A stretch of 64,000 bases of DNA, taken from positions 806,001 to 870,000 of the forward strand of contig JADJPD010000001.1 of NCBI GenBank assembly GCA_016713435.1. The letters run 5' to 3'. The position numbers and the translations under genes were made by a program. Each line of letters starts with the position of its first letter. Position 1 is the stretch's first letter. The notes beneath the pieces are model-generated. The model saw only the letters and a program-made list of their open reading frames with translations. It ran no database searches and had not been told where the DNA came from. Below are positions 1 through 8,436 of this stretch, piece after piece. The stretch is from Gemmatimonadota bacterium. GTDB lineage: Bacteria > Gemmatimonadota > Gemmatimonadetes > Gemmatimonadales > GWC2-71-9.

Positions 1-49
1 GCCCGGCAACCGAACCGGCCCACCGGATTTCCAGCGCAGGAGCCCCACG

Positions 50-1000
50 ATGATGGCCACGTTGATGCTGCCCCTGACCCTCTCCACCCTGATGGCCGCC
101 CGCCAGCCGGGGGATGCCCCCTCGATCCACGCTGCCCGGGTGACCGGCGCGACCGTCACCACCCTGGCCGGCAATGCACTCTTCGGCCCCACCCGGTCCG
201 GCGGGGTGGCGGCATCGTTCTCCCTCACCCTCGGCGCCTACAGTGAGAGCGGCGCGGTCACGTTCGCCCGGGTGAGCGCCCTGCGTCCCCGGCCCGGCCG
301 CTACGCCATCGAGCCGATGGGGCCCGGGATGGGCGGTGAGGCATTTCATGCGGTGGTCTCGCTCGGCGGGCCGGAGGCGCCGGTGGGCGTGTTCCGCGCG
401 GTGAGCGGCACCATCACCATCACCCGCTCCGGCGAGGACCAGGTGGAGGGCAGCTACGAGCTCCGGGCCGTGGGCTTCTTTGCCTCCGACCCGGAGCGCG
501 AGGACCGCGAGATCACCGTGCGCGGCGGCTTCACCGCCGAGCCGGCCGCGCTGGCCTCGAGCTACGAGGCGACGTTCGCGGGCCAGGTCGCGGGGACCGC
601 GCGCGGCTCGGCGGAGTTCGGGGAGCTGGAGAGTGAGGGCGCGCGGACCTTCTCCCTGACGCTCGGCGCGCACAGCGAGCAGGGTGCCGTGCTCCTCTCC
701 CGCCAGGGCACCGGCCGCCCGGCCGTGGGGGTGTACGAGGTGCGCGAGGCCGATCGCGCCACCAGCGAGTTCCATGGCCTGGTGATCACCGGCGGCCCGG
801 CGGCGCCCACGGGGGTGTATCGCGTGCTGCGCGGCACGCTCACCATCACGGAATCCTCCGCCGAGCGCGTGGTGGGGAGCTTCCAGCTGTGGGCGGAGGG
901 CTTCACGGCGAGCGATCCGGAGACGGAGACCCGACCGCTCTCGGCCGCCGGGACCTTCGTGGCCACCACGGGCGCGGCGACGGCGCTCTCGCTCCGATGA
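50..1000 (+). CDS. Secreted protein with two tandem homologous domains, function unknown
   Basis: No family is recognised. The 316-residue product starts with a short hydrophobic leader (about residues 1-17) that suggests export. It then repeats one beta-rich domain twice, at about residues 27-165 and 172-310. Shared landmarks occur in the same order in both halves: FSLTLGA.SE.GAV, a GVxR box, GTxTIT, VxGSxxL and GFxASDPE. An AGGAG box at 38-42, seven bases before the ATG at 50, supports this start; a second ATG follows at 53. Its stop overlaps the next start by four bases, so it heads a small translationally coupled unit with the membrane peptide and globin-like protein. A surface or periplasmic binding role is possible but is only a guess. 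Confidence 0.75.
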   Translation: MMATLMLPLTLSTLMAARQPGDAPSIHAARVTGATVTTLAGNALFGPTRSGGVAASFSLTLGAYSESGAVTFARVSALRPRPGRYAIEPMGPGMGGEAFHAVVSLGGPEAPVGVFRAVSGTITITRSGEDQVEGSYELRAVGFFASDPEREDREITVRGGFTAEPAALASSYEATFAGQVAGTARGSAEFGELESEGARTFSLTLGAHSEQGAVLLSRQGTGRPAVGVYEVREADRATSEFHGLVITGGPAAPTGVYRVLRGTLTITESSAERVVGSFQLWAEGFTASDPETETRPLSAAGTFVATTGAATALSLR

Positions 1001-1119
1001 GCTGGGCGCTGCGGGCAGCCGACAGGGTGTACGGGCTCTGGGAGTGGTATCGCGCGCTCCGGAGCCTGCGGCGGATCCTCGCGGTGATGACGGCGCTGGC
1101 GCTGGTGGTGCTCCGGTGA
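997..1119 (+). CDS. 40-residue single-span membrane peptide
   Basis: This short frame has ATGA overlap with the gene before it and TGATG overlap with the gene after it, the pattern of a translationally coupled operon. The product is Arg-rich and Trp-rich at the N-terminus (MSWALRAADRVYGLWEWYRA) and ends in one hydrophobic stretch of about 15 residues, consistent with a bitopic membrane peptide. No homologue is recognised. The tight overlaps are the main reason to believe it is translated; it could also be only a coupling leader for the globin-like gene. Confidence 0.5.
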   Translation: MSWALRAADRVYGLWEWYRALRSLRRILAVMTALALVVLR

Positions 1120-1568
1120 TGTCGGCCGAGGCGGTGGCGCTGGTGCGGGAGAGCTGGGGGCACCTGGCACCGCAGGGCACGGCGCTGGCCACGGCCACCT
1201 ACGCCCAGCTCTTTGCGCTGGAGCCCCAGCTCGAGGCCCGCGCCGCCGGCACCGACCGGGCCGAGGCGGCGCGGACACTGGCGGGGTCCATCGCGGTGGT
1301 GGTGGACACCCTCGACGAACCCGAGGCGCTGGTGGCCTACGCCGCCCTGCTGGGCCGGGAGACGGTATCGCTGGGATTCACCCGGCGGGACTACGTGCTC
1401 TTCGGCGACGCCCTGCTCACCACCCTGCAGGCCGCCCTCGAGCCGGCCTGGTCCCAGGCCCTGCACGACGCCTGGGTGGAGGCGTACACGCTGGTGGTAT
1501 CCATCATGCGCCGGGCCGGCGACCGGATTTCCGGGGAGTTCGCCCCCGGCTTGCCGCCGGCTCCCTGA
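1119..1568 (+). CDS. Globin-fold protein lacking the proximal heme histidine
   Basis: The 149-residue product aligns along its length with single-domain bacterial hemoglobins and flavohemoglobin globin domains: helix A VRESW, helix B TYAQLF, helices G and H FGDALLTTLQ and DAWVEAYTLV. The position of the invariant proximal histidine (F8, as in the KHCQAGV stretch of Vitreoscilla hemoglobin) reads RETVSLG, so Thr82 replaces His. The CD1 phenylalanine is also gone (ARAAG). With no His near the F helix, ordinary heme coordination looks impossible, so a sensor-globin-like or structural role is more likely. The ATG at 1119 overlaps the stop of the preceding peptide gene. The fold call is from motif alignment by eye. 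Confidence 0.65.
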   Translation: MSAEAVALVRESWGHLAPQGTALATATYAQLFALEPQLEARAAGTDRAEAARTLAGSIAVVVDTLDEPEALVAYAALLGRETVSLGFTRRDYVLFGDALLTTLQAALEPAWSQALHDAWVEAYTLVVSIMRRAGDRISGEFAPGLPPAP

Positions 1569-1601
1569 GGCGCGATCATGAGGGCTCACCCCGGAGCCCT
1601 C

Positions 1602-3644
1602 ATGCGCCTCACGTTCCTTGCCCTCCTCGCGGGCGTCTCGACGCTCGCGGCCCAGGCCCCCGGCCGCCGCCCCTTTGCCCTCGACGACCTGGCACGCGTG
1701 CGTCAGGTGAGCGCGCCGGTGCTGGCGCCAGGCGGCGACTGGGTGGCCTACACCGTCGGGACCGCCAACCTGAAGAAGGACCGCTGGACCAGCGACCTCT
1801 GGATGACGAGCTGGGACGGCGCCACCACCCTCCAGCTCACCCGCACCGCCGACGAGAGCGAGCACACCCCGCGCTGGCGGCCTGACGGCCAGGCGCTGGC
1901 CTTCCTCTCCAGCCGCGACAGCGACGAGGACGACGAGCTCGGCGACCAGCTCTGGCTGCTGGACCGCCGCGGCGGCGAGGCGGAGCGGATCACCGAGCTC
2001 AAGGGCGGCATCGACGACTACGCCTGGAGCCCCGACGGCACCCGGATGGTGCTGGTGATCTCCGACCGCGACACGGTGGAGACGCTGGACGCGCTCCGCG
2101 ACGTGCCGCGGGACAGCACCTGGCCCGAGGACACGCCGCCGCCGCTCATCATCGACCGGTACTACTTCAAGGAGGACTACACGGGGTACGTGCGGAAGGT
2201 GCGCTCGCACCTCTACCTCTTCGACGTGGCCACGCGGTCGGTCCAGCCACTGACGGCCGGCGGGTTCGACGAGGTGCAGCCAGCCTGGTCGCCGGACGGG
2301 AAGCGCATCGCCTTCGTCAGCAAGCGCGCGGGGACGGACCCCGACCGTACCGAGAACTGGGACATCTACGTCATGGACGCCACGCCGGGCGCCACGGCCC
2401 GCGCGATCACCACCTTCACCGGCCCCGACCTCGACCCCGACTGGGGCGAGGCCCCGGAGTGGAGCGCCGACGGGCGCACCATCCTCTATCACCGGAACGG
2501 CCCCGACTCCCTCATCTATTACGCCGGGCCGCGCCTGGCCACCGTGCCCGCCGCGGGCGGCACCGAGCGGGTGCTCACCGAGGCGTTCGACCGTCACACC
2601 ATGAACCCGCGCTGGTCGGCCGACGGCCGGTCCATCTACTTCCGCATCGAGGACGACCGGCGGATGTCGCTGGCCCGGATGCCGGCCGGCGGCGGCGCGC
2701 CCGAGCTGGTGGTGACGGGCCGCGTGGTGGTGAACGGCTACGACCTGGCCGGCGACCGCATCGCCGTGCTGGTCGAGTCCATGGACAAGCCGGGTGAGCT
2801 CTACGCGGTGGGCGCCGGGGGCCAGCTCCGCGCCCTGACGCACCAGAACGACTCCCTCCTGGCCACGCTCGACCTGGTGAGCGGCGACGACCTCAGCGCC
2901 CGCAGCAAGGACGGCACCCAGGTGAACGGCCTGCTGGTGAAGCCGCTCCACTACACGGCGGGCACCCGGGTGCCGACGGTGCTCAAGGTGCACGGCGGGC
3001 CGGTGGCGCAGTTCGACTACAGCTTCGACCCCGAGTTCCAGCTCTACGCCGCCAACGGCTACGCCGTGGTGGCCATGAACCCGCGCGGCTCCTCCGGCCG
3101 GGGCGAGAAGTACTCGCTCGCCATCTGGGCCGACTGGGGCAACAAGGACGTGCAGGACGTGCTGGCAGGCGTGGACCAGGCCGTGGCCATGGGCGTGGCG
3201 GACCCCGACCGGCTCGGCGTGGGCGGCTGGAGCTATGGCGGCATCCTGACCAACTACATCATTGCCTCGACTACCCGCTTCAAGGCGGCCACGAGCGGGG
3301 CCGGCATCTCCAACATCCTGGCCGGCTACGGCACCGACATGTACGTGCGGGAGTACGAGTACGAGCTGGGCGCACCATGGAAGAACACCGCCACCTGGCT
3401 CCGGCTCTCCTACCCGTTCCTGCACGCCGACCGGATCAAGACGCCCACGCTCTTCCAGGGCGCGGCCGCCGACTTCAACGTGCCGCTGCTCAACACCGAG
3501 CAGATGTACCAGGCGGTCCGGAGCCTGGGCGTGCCCACGCGGCTCATCATCTATCCCGGGCAGAACCACGGCCTGAGCAAGCCGAGCTACCAGCGGCACC
3601 GGTATGCGCAGTACCTGGGCTGGTTCGGGGAGTGGCTCAAGTAG
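1602..3644 (+). CDS. S9-family prolyl oligopeptidase-like serine peptidase, exported
   Basis: A 680-residue exported peptidase of the acylaminoacyl-peptidase/dipeptidyl-peptidase type. The first half is a TolB-like beta-propeller with repeated SPDG/SADG blades (about residues 30-400). The second half is an alpha/beta hydrolase with nucleophile Ser544 in GGWSYGG, Asp624 in AAADFNVP and His656 in GQNHG. The signal peptide MRLTFLALLAGVSTLAA sets the start at 1602; an upstream in-frame ATG at 1578 would add eight residues ahead of it. Family members cleave short peptides, so the likely role is periplasmic peptide breakdown for nutrition. All triad residues are present and the frame is intact. Confidence 0.93.
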   Translation: MRLTFLALLAGVSTLAAQAPGRRPFALDDLARVRQVSAPVLAPGGDWVAYTVGTANLKKDRWTSDLWMTSWDGATTLQLTRTADESEHTPRWRPDGQALAFLSSRDSDEDDELGDQLWLLDRRGGEAERITELKGGIDDYAWSPDGTRMVLVISDRDTVETLDALRDVPRDSTWPEDTPPPLIIDRYYFKEDYTGYVRKVRSHLYLFDVATRSVQPLTAGGFDEVQPAWSPDGKRIAFVSKRAGTDPDRTENWDIYVMDATPGATARAITTFTGPDLDPDWGEAPEWSADGRTILYHRNGPDSLIYYAGPRLATVPAAGGTERVLTEAFDRHTMNPRWSADGRSIYFRIEDDRRMSLARMPAGGGAPELVVTGRVVVNGYDLAGDRIAVLVESMDKPGELYAVGAGGQLRALTHQNDSLLATLDLVSGDDLSARSKDGTQVNGLLVKPLHYTAGTRVPTVLKVHGGPVAQFDYSFDPEFQLYAANGYAVVAMNPRGSSGRGEKYSLAIWADWGNKDVQDVLAGVDQAVAMGVADPDRLGVGGWSYGGILTNYIIASTTRFKAATSGAGISNILAGYGTDMYVREYEYELGAPWKNTATWLRLSYPFLHADRIKTPTLFQGAAADFNVPLLNTEQMYQAVRSLGVPTRLIIYPGQNHGLSKPSYQRHRYAQYLGWFGEWLK

Positions 3645-3653
3645 GGAGGGACA

Positions 3654-3918
3654 GGGCTGGGCTTGGTGTGACTCAACGCAGAGGCGCAGAGGGCGCGGAG
3701 GGCCGCAGAGGGCATCGAGCCCGGATCGGCACGTTGTTGACCCCGGCCCTGTGGTATTGTGGTGGGGCTCCACGCGTGGTGGGGGGCGGTGCCGAACCCG
3801 AACCGACACCCACAAGAACGTTATGAGCTCACCCTGCGGTGAACCCATCATGTTCGGGCGGTTCCTCTGCGGCCCTCTGCGAACTCTGCGCCTCTGCGTT
3901 GAGACGCACCGAAGCCCC
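3654..3918. repeat. Interspersed inverted-arm element, copy R1 (reverse orientation)
   Basis: The left arm begins about 10-25 bases after the S9 peptidase stop (CTCAACGCAGAGGCGCAGAG, near 3673) and its inverted partner ends near 3904. The middle module, with hairpin GAGCTCACC/GGTGAACC and the CACCCACAAGAACG stretch, is in reverse orientation relative to copies R2-R5. Outer flanks also pair: GGGCTTGGTGTG on the left matches GGGCTTCGGTGCG read from the right. Related copies lie at 23975, 28731, 31555, 41894, 55515 and 63111. Confidence 0.85.
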
Positions 3919-4223
3919 ACACCGGCAAGGACCTGCGCCCCCGGCCCGATGAACGCGAACGGGGCCCGCGTCCGTGGGACGGGGCCCCGCAGCCGAATGG
4001 CTCGCGGCGGTCGTGCCGCTTGGGGTGGAGGGGAACGGGAAGTGCACCGGTCCGGTGCCCTCGCCGGGTCCTCCGCAGCTACTCGTCAGGCAGTCCTGCG
4101 GGTTCCTGGATTCATTGGGAGGCCCATGCCCGGCTGCCGGGCGGGGGCCCAACGCCCTCCTCTCCTTGGGAGTGCACCCCCATCTTTGGCCGCGGGACCG
4201 TGCCTGTCAATCGGGAAATTTCG
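3919..4223. other. Non-coding leader upstream of the FAD oxidoreductase
   Basis: About 300 bases with no convincing reading frame. It contains a GC-rich imperfect hairpin at 3961-3988 (GGGGCCC...GGGCCCC type) and several short inverted repeats. No known riboswitch class was recognised. It may be a long 5' leader or simply spacer DNA between repeat R1 and the next gene. Confidence 0.4.
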
Positions 4224-4246
4224 CCCGGTCCGGGAACCGGACCGGG
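4224..4246 (+). promoter_or_regulatory. Perfect 10-bp hairpin just upstream of a start codon
   Basis: CCCGGTCCGG and CCGGACCGGG flank a GAA loop, giving a perfect 10-bp GC-rich stem that ends 25 bases before the ATG at 4272 and about 14 bases before its GGAG box (4260-4263). A stem this strong beside the ribosome site could control translation or end an upstream leader transcript. No T-tract follows, so a standard intrinsic terminator is less likely. Confidence 0.5.
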
Positions 4247-4271
4247 GCGTCCCTCATCATGGAGCATGACC

Positions 4272-5864
4272 ATGGCCGCTTCCGCCGTCCCCGTGCTCGG
4301 CAAGGTGGGACTTCCCGCGCCGATGGCCGAGCTGGCGCGCCGGGCATGGGACGTGATCGTGGTCGGGGCGGGCCACAACGGGCTGACCTGCGCCTACTAC
4401 CTAGCCCGCGCGGGGAAGCGGGTGCTGGTGCTCGAGGCGCGTGAGGCGATCGGCGGCGCCTGCACGCTGGAGGAGACCTGGCCGGGGTACCGGGTGTCGC
4501 CCTGCGCGTACGTGGTGGGGTTGCTCCACCCCAAGGTCATCGCGGACCTCGAACTGGTGCGCCGGGGCTACCGCTGGACGCCGGCGATGGGCGGCTACTT
4601 CGTGCCGTTCGACGACGGCTCGTCGCTGCAGCTCTGGGATGACGAAGAGAAGGCGAACGCCGAGCTCCGCGCCTTCAGTCCGAGGGACGTGGAGGGCCGC
4701 CACGCCATGCATGGCCTCATGCGCCGGGCCTGTGACCTGCTGCGGCCCGCCACGGACCAGGACACCTGGCTGCATCGCCCGCCGACGCGGGACCAGCTCG
4801 AGGCGCGGCTGGGCCATGACCCGGACCTGATCGGGCTGCTGTTCGAGTGGTCGCAGGCGGAGCTGATGGACCGGTTCCTGCACGACGAGCGGGTCAAGAT
4901 GGCGTACATGGGTCAGGGCGTGGTGGGCACCACCGCGAGCCCGTTCGACCCCGGCACGGCGTCCATCTACTTCCATCACTACAGCGGCCGCCTCGACCCC
5001 TCCGGCGAGCCCGGGGCCTGGGGCTACGTCACGGGCGGCATGGGGATGGTGTCCTTCCTGATCCACGATGCCGCGGTGGAGGCCGGCGCGGTGGTGGCGG
5101 CCGGCGTGCCGGTGGCGCGCATCCATCCCGGGCGGGGCGTGGAGCTGGCGGGCGGCGAGATGCTCCGCGCGGCCACCGTGGTCTCCAACGCTGACCCCCG
5201 CACCACCCTCCGCCTCCTCGGCCCCGATGCCGACGGCGCCTGGCGCCGGAAGGTGGAGGCCGTGCCGGTGGAGAGCCGTACCGTGAAGGTGAACGCCGCC
5301 CTCCGGGAGCTGCCCGACTTCCGCGCCCGGCCCGGCACGCGGATGCCGCATCACCTCGCCACCATCAACACTCCGCTCTCCCGCGAGGAGTGGCGCGCGG
5401 GCCACGCGGCCGCCGCGGAAGGCCGGCTGCCGACGCGGGCCTGGACGGAGATCTACCTCCAGACCGCCTACGACCCGAGCGTGGCCCCCGCCGGCCGGCA
5501 CGTGATGAGTGTCTTCTCGCAGTACGTGCCGCACACCTTCGCCGAGGGCACCTGGGACGAACATCGCACCGCGGCAGGCCAGCTGGTGCTCGGGAGCATC
5601 GGCCGCTTCTGCTCGAACTTCCCCGGCGCCGTCGAGGCGGTGGACGTGCTCGGCCCGCCGGACGTGGAGGACCGGCTCGGGATCACCGGCGGCCACATCT
5701 TCCACGGCGAGTGCCTGCCGCCCTACATGTGGGACCGGCGGCTGGCGTACCGGACCGGGATGGACGGGGTGTTCCTGTGCGGCGCGGGGACGCATCCCGG
5801 CGGGAGCGTGATCGGCATCAACGGGCGGAACGCGGCATTCGAGGTGATGGGGATGCTCGATTGA
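4272..5864 (+). CDS. FAD-dependent oxidoreductase of the CrtI/PYROXD2-like family
   Basis: A 530-residue flavoprotein with an N-terminal Rossmann FAD site (DVIVVGAGHNGLTCAYYLA, about residues 25-45, then VLVLEAR) and a C-terminal FAD-closing segment (GVFLCGAGTHPGGSVIG). This is the phytoene-desaturase-like amine oxidase superfamily, COG1233 type. The length fits. The carotenoid call is not justified because no other carotenoid gene is nearby; members of this clade have varied or unknown substrates. The ATG at 4272 is preferred over 4266 because GGAG at 4260-4263 is correctly spaced only for the former. It is followed after 17 bases by the metallo-beta-lactamase-fold gene. Confidence 0.85.
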   Translation: MAASAVPVLGKVGLPAPMAELARRAWDVIVVGAGHNGLTCAYYLARAGKRVLVLEAREAIGGACTLEETWPGYRVSPCAYVVGLLHPKVIADLELVRRGYRWTPAMGGYFVPFDDGSSLQLWDDEEKANAELRAFSPRDVEGRHAMHGLMRRACDLLRPATDQDTWLHRPPTRDQLEARLGHDPDLIGLLFEWSQAELMDRFLHDERVKMAYMGQGVVGTTASPFDPGTASIYFHHYSGRLDPSGEPGAWGYVTGGMGMVSFLIHDAAVEAGAVVAAGVPVARIHPGRGVELAGGEMLRAATVVSNADPRTTLRLLGPDADGAWRRKVEAVPVESRTVKVNAALRELPDFRARPGTRMPHHLATINTPLSREEWRAGHAAAAEGRLPTRAWTEIYLQTAYDPSVAPAGRHVMSVFSQYVPHTFAEGTWDEHRTAAGQLVLGSIGRFCSNFPGAVEAVDVLGPPDVEDRLGITGGHIFHGECLPPYMWDRRLAYRTGMDGVFLCGAGTHPGGSVIGINGRNAAFEVMGMLD

Positions 5865-5881
5865 GGCCGACAGTCAGCACC

Positions 5882-6814
5882 ATGTCACGCACACGGCACG
5901 CATGCCTCGTGGCGTCTGCGTTGCTGGTGCCCCCGGCCATCGCGGGTGCGCAGGCGGCGCCCGTCCCCCAGCGTGCGGACACCGCCACCGTCATCCTGCT
6001 CGGCACTGGGATGCCCTACCCGGACCCGTCGGCGCAGGGCCCCGCCACGGCCGTGACGGTGGGCGACCGGCTGTTCCTCTTCGACGCCGGCGCCGGCGTG
6101 GTGCGGCAGATGAACGCGGCCAGGCTCCCGGTGCGCGGCGGCCCCGTCACCGCGGTGTTCCTCACCCACCTCCACTCCGACCACACCCTCGGCCTGGCCG
6201 ACGTGATCTTCACCTCGTGGGTGATGGGACGCCGCCGGCCGCTGCCCATCATCGGGCCGCCGGGCACCCGCGCCATGGTGGACCACCTCACCGCCGCCTA
6301 CGCCGAGGACATCGAGGTGCGGACCAAGGGGCTCGAGCGCGGCATCCCGGACGGCTGGCGCACCCGCGTCCGCGAGGTGACGGGTGGCGTGGCCTACGAC
6401 TCGGCTGGCGTCCGCATCATCGCCATCCCGGTGGAGCACGGGAGCTGGAAGCACGCCTTCGGGTTCCGGATCGAGGCGGCGGGGAAGGTCATCGTGCTCT
6501 CGGGTGACACCCGGCCGAGTGCGGCACTGGAGCGCGCGGCGGCGGGGGCGGACCTGCTGATCCACGAGGCGTACCCGGCGGTGCGGCTCCAGCCGGAAGA
6601 CCGCCCGGGCGGCGAGGTGTGGCCCCAGTACATGCGCGCCTTCCACGCCTCGGACGAGGAGGTGGGGCGCCTGGCGGCGCGCGCGGGGGTGAAGCGCCTG
6701 GTGCTGCACCACCTGGTGCGGATGGGCGGGACGGACGCGGAACTCCTCGAGGGGGTCCGCCGCGGGGGCTTCCTCGGCCCGGTGGTCATCGGGAAGGACC
6801 TGGACCGGTTCTAG
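5882..6814 (+). CDS. Exported metallo-beta-lactamase-fold hydrolase
   Basis: A 310-residue protein with signal peptide (ending AIAGAQA), then an MBL fold. It has an LLGTGMPYPDP opening strand, the metal motif HLHSDH (about residues 97-102), a central Asp in LSGDTRPS, HEAY, and the final His pair in LVLHHLVR. The layout resembles ribonuclease Z and arylsulfatase-type MBL proteins, but export argues against tRNA processing and for a periplasmic phosphodiesterase, sulfatase or lactonase-type hydrolase. The substrate cannot be told from sequence. It lies 17 bases after the FAD oxidoreductase, probably co-transcribed. Confidence 0.85.
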   Translation: MSRTRHACLVASALLVPPAIAGAQAAPVPQRADTATVILLGTGMPYPDPSAQGPATAVTVGDRLFLFDAGAGVVRQMNAARLPVRGGPVTAVFLTHLHSDHTLGLADVIFTSWVMGRRRPLPIIGPPGTRAMVDHLTAAYAEDIEVRTKGLERGIPDGWRTRVREVTGGVAYDSAGVRIIAIPVEHGSWKHAFGFRIEAAGKVIVLSGDTRPSAALERAAAGADLLIHEAYPAVRLQPEDRPGGEVWPQYMRAFHASDEEVGRLAARAGVKRLVLHHLVRMGGTDAELLEGVRRGGFLGPVVIGKDLDRF

Positions 6815-6873
6815 CCCGTGGCGGGACCCGCCAATCGGGTGCAGCTTATGGCATCACTCTTCCGCAGGCCGTC

Positions 6874-7209
6874 ATGACGGACTTCCACCTGACGCTGGCC
6901 CAGGCCCTCTCCCGGATGCCGGGACCCTACGGGGATCACTACGCCGAGCTGCTGCAGCACGGCACCCTGACGGTGGGCCTCTACGCCCCCAAGGGCAGCG
7001 ACCCGCAGACGCCGCACACCAAGGACGAGGTGTACGTGGTGATGCGCGGCGCGGGCTGGTTCCTGAACGGGAAGGACCGCGTGGCCTTCGGCCCGGGCGA
7101 CGTGCTCTTCGTGCCGGCGCACCAGGAGCACCGGTTCGAAGACTTCACGGAGGACCTGGCGCTCTGGGTGCTCTTCTATGGGCCGCAGGGGGGTGAGGCG
7201 GGGCGCTGA
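6874..7209 (+). CDS. Single-domain cupin protein
   Basis: A 111-residue cytosolic cupin. Motif 1 is TPHTKDEVYVVMRGAGWFL, with His and Glu ligands, and motif 2 is FGPGDVLFVPAHQEHRFEDF, with His ligands, so a mononuclear metal site looks intact. Family members bind small ligands or act as small oxygenases or isomerases. Function is not assignable here. The ATG at 6874 is 59 bases after the preceding stop. Confidence 0.8.
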   Translation: MTDFHLTLAQALSRMPGPYGDHYAELLQHGTLTVGLYAPKGSDPQTPHTKDEVYVVMRGAGWFLNGKDRVAFGPGDVLFVPAHQEHRFEDFTEDLALWVLFYGPQGGEAGR

Positions 7210-7253
7210 GGCGCCCCGCTTGCCGACCGAGCCCACCTCCTTACGATTCCCCC

Positions 7254-8429
7254 ATGCCCCTCGAACCCACCCTCCACCGCGACTGCTACCTCACCCCCGA
7301 GTGGTTTGCCCGCGAGCGGGAGCAGATCTTCGCGCGCGAGTGGACCTGCGTCGGCCGGGAGGAGGAAATCCAGAACCCGGGCGACTACCTGCTCGTGGAG
7401 CTGGCGGGCGAGAGCCTGCTGGTCACCCGCGACAAGGACGGCCGCCTCCACGCGCACCACAACGTCTGCCGCCACCGGGGCTCGCAGCTGGTCCTGGGGC
7501 AGCTGCCCAAGGGGAGCTGGGACGCACCCGGTGTCCGCACCGCCGACGCCGCGGGCGCCCCCGCCGCGGTCCCGTCCGCCGCGCCCGCGGCCTGCGGGCA
7601 CTTCGCCTCGGGCATCAAGTGCCCGTACCACGCCTGGACCTACAACCTGGACGGCACCCTCCGCACCGCCCCCTTCCTCGAGGAGGGCGACGGGTTCTGC
7701 CGCGAGGACCTCCCGCTCTGGCGCGCCCAGGTGGACAGCTGGGGCGGCTTCCTCTTCCTCCGCCTCACCGACGCCGGCCCCACCCTCCTGGAGCAGCTGG
7801 GCGGCGCCCCCGAGCGCGTCCAGCGCTACCCGCTGGCCGAGCTCCGCACGGCCCGCCGCATCACCTACCATGTGGCGGCCAACTGGAAGGTGATCCTCGA
7901 GAACTACAACGAGTGCTACCACTGCGGCCCGGTGCACCCGGAGCTCTGCCGCCTGGTGCCCGCCTTCCGGAACAAGGGCGGCAGCGAGCTCGACTGGGAG
8001 CGCGGCGTGCCGCACCGCGAGGGCGCCTGGACCTTCACCATGAGCGGCACCACCGACCGGAAGCCCTTCGCCGGCCTCAACGCCGACGAGCTCATCCGCC
8101 ACAAGGGCGAGCTGCTCTACCCCAACTTCATGGTCTCGCTCTCCGCGGAGCACGCCGCGGCGTTCACGCTCTTCCCGCACGACGCGCAGCGCACCACCAT
8201 CACCTGCGACTTCCTCTTCCATCCCGACGAGATCGCGAAGCCCGGCTTCGACCCGATGGACGCGGTGGAGCTCTGGGACATCACCAACCGCCAGGACTGG
8301 CTCATCTGCGAGAGCGTCCAGCGCGGCATGGGCAGCCGGGTCTTCGAGCGCGGCTTCTACGCGCCCATGGAGAGCTGGAGCCTCGACATCCGCCGCTACA
8401 TCCGCGAGCGCTGCGGCCCCACGCCGTGA
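7254..8429 (+). CDS. Rieske non-heme iron oxygenase, alpha subunit
   Basis: A 391-residue aromatic-ring-hydroxylating dioxygenase-like alpha subunit. The Rieske cluster is CRH (72-74) and CPYH (123-126). The catalytic domain carries NYNECYHCGPVH (217-228), giving the His pair for the mononuclear iron and the bridging region. The spacing between the two Rieske halves is 48 residues instead of the usual 15-17, because of an in-frame Ala/Pro-rich insert at about residues 84-116 that also holds an extra Cys and His. Single-component relatives act on carnitine, choline and aromatic substrates. No reductase or beta subunit is adjacent, so the electron donor must be elsewhere. Confidence 0.9.
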   Translation: MPLEPTLHRDCYLTPEWFAREREQIFAREWTCVGREEEIQNPGDYLLVELAGESLLVTRDKDGRLHAHHNVCRHRGSQLVLGQLPKGSWDAPGVRTADAAGAPAAVPSAAPAACGHFASGIKCPYHAWTYNLDGTLRTAPFLEEGDGFCREDLPLWRAQVDSWGGFLFLRLTDAGPTLLEQLGGAPERVQRYPLAELRTARRITYHVAANWKVILENYNECYHCGPVHPELCRLVPAFRNKGGSELDWERGVPHREGAWTFTMSGTTDRKPFAGLNADELIRHKGELLYPNFMVSLSAEHAAAFTLFPHDAQRTTITCDFLFHPDEIAKPGFDPMDAVELWDITNRQDWLICESVQRGMGSRVFERGFYAPMESWSLDIRRYIRERCGPTP

Positions 8430-8436
8430 GCCCGGC

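Noticed and set aside
903..3920. Long open frames opposite real genes, for example about 1000 codons on the minus strand here, 791 codons at 13441-15816 plus, and 744 codons at 37660-39894 minus
   Set aside because: They are shadows caused by high GC at third positions. Translations are His/Arg/Gly-rich without motifs and lie fully opposite genes with clear families.
3919..4223. Riboswitch upstream of the FAD oxidoreductase
   Set aside because: No known class signature (TPP, cobalamin, SAM, glycine, c-di-GMP and others) could be matched by eye.
4272..5864. Carotenoid phytoene desaturase
   Set aside because: The FAD fold matches the wider CrtI/PYROXD2 group, but no phytoene synthase or other carotenoid gene is nearby.
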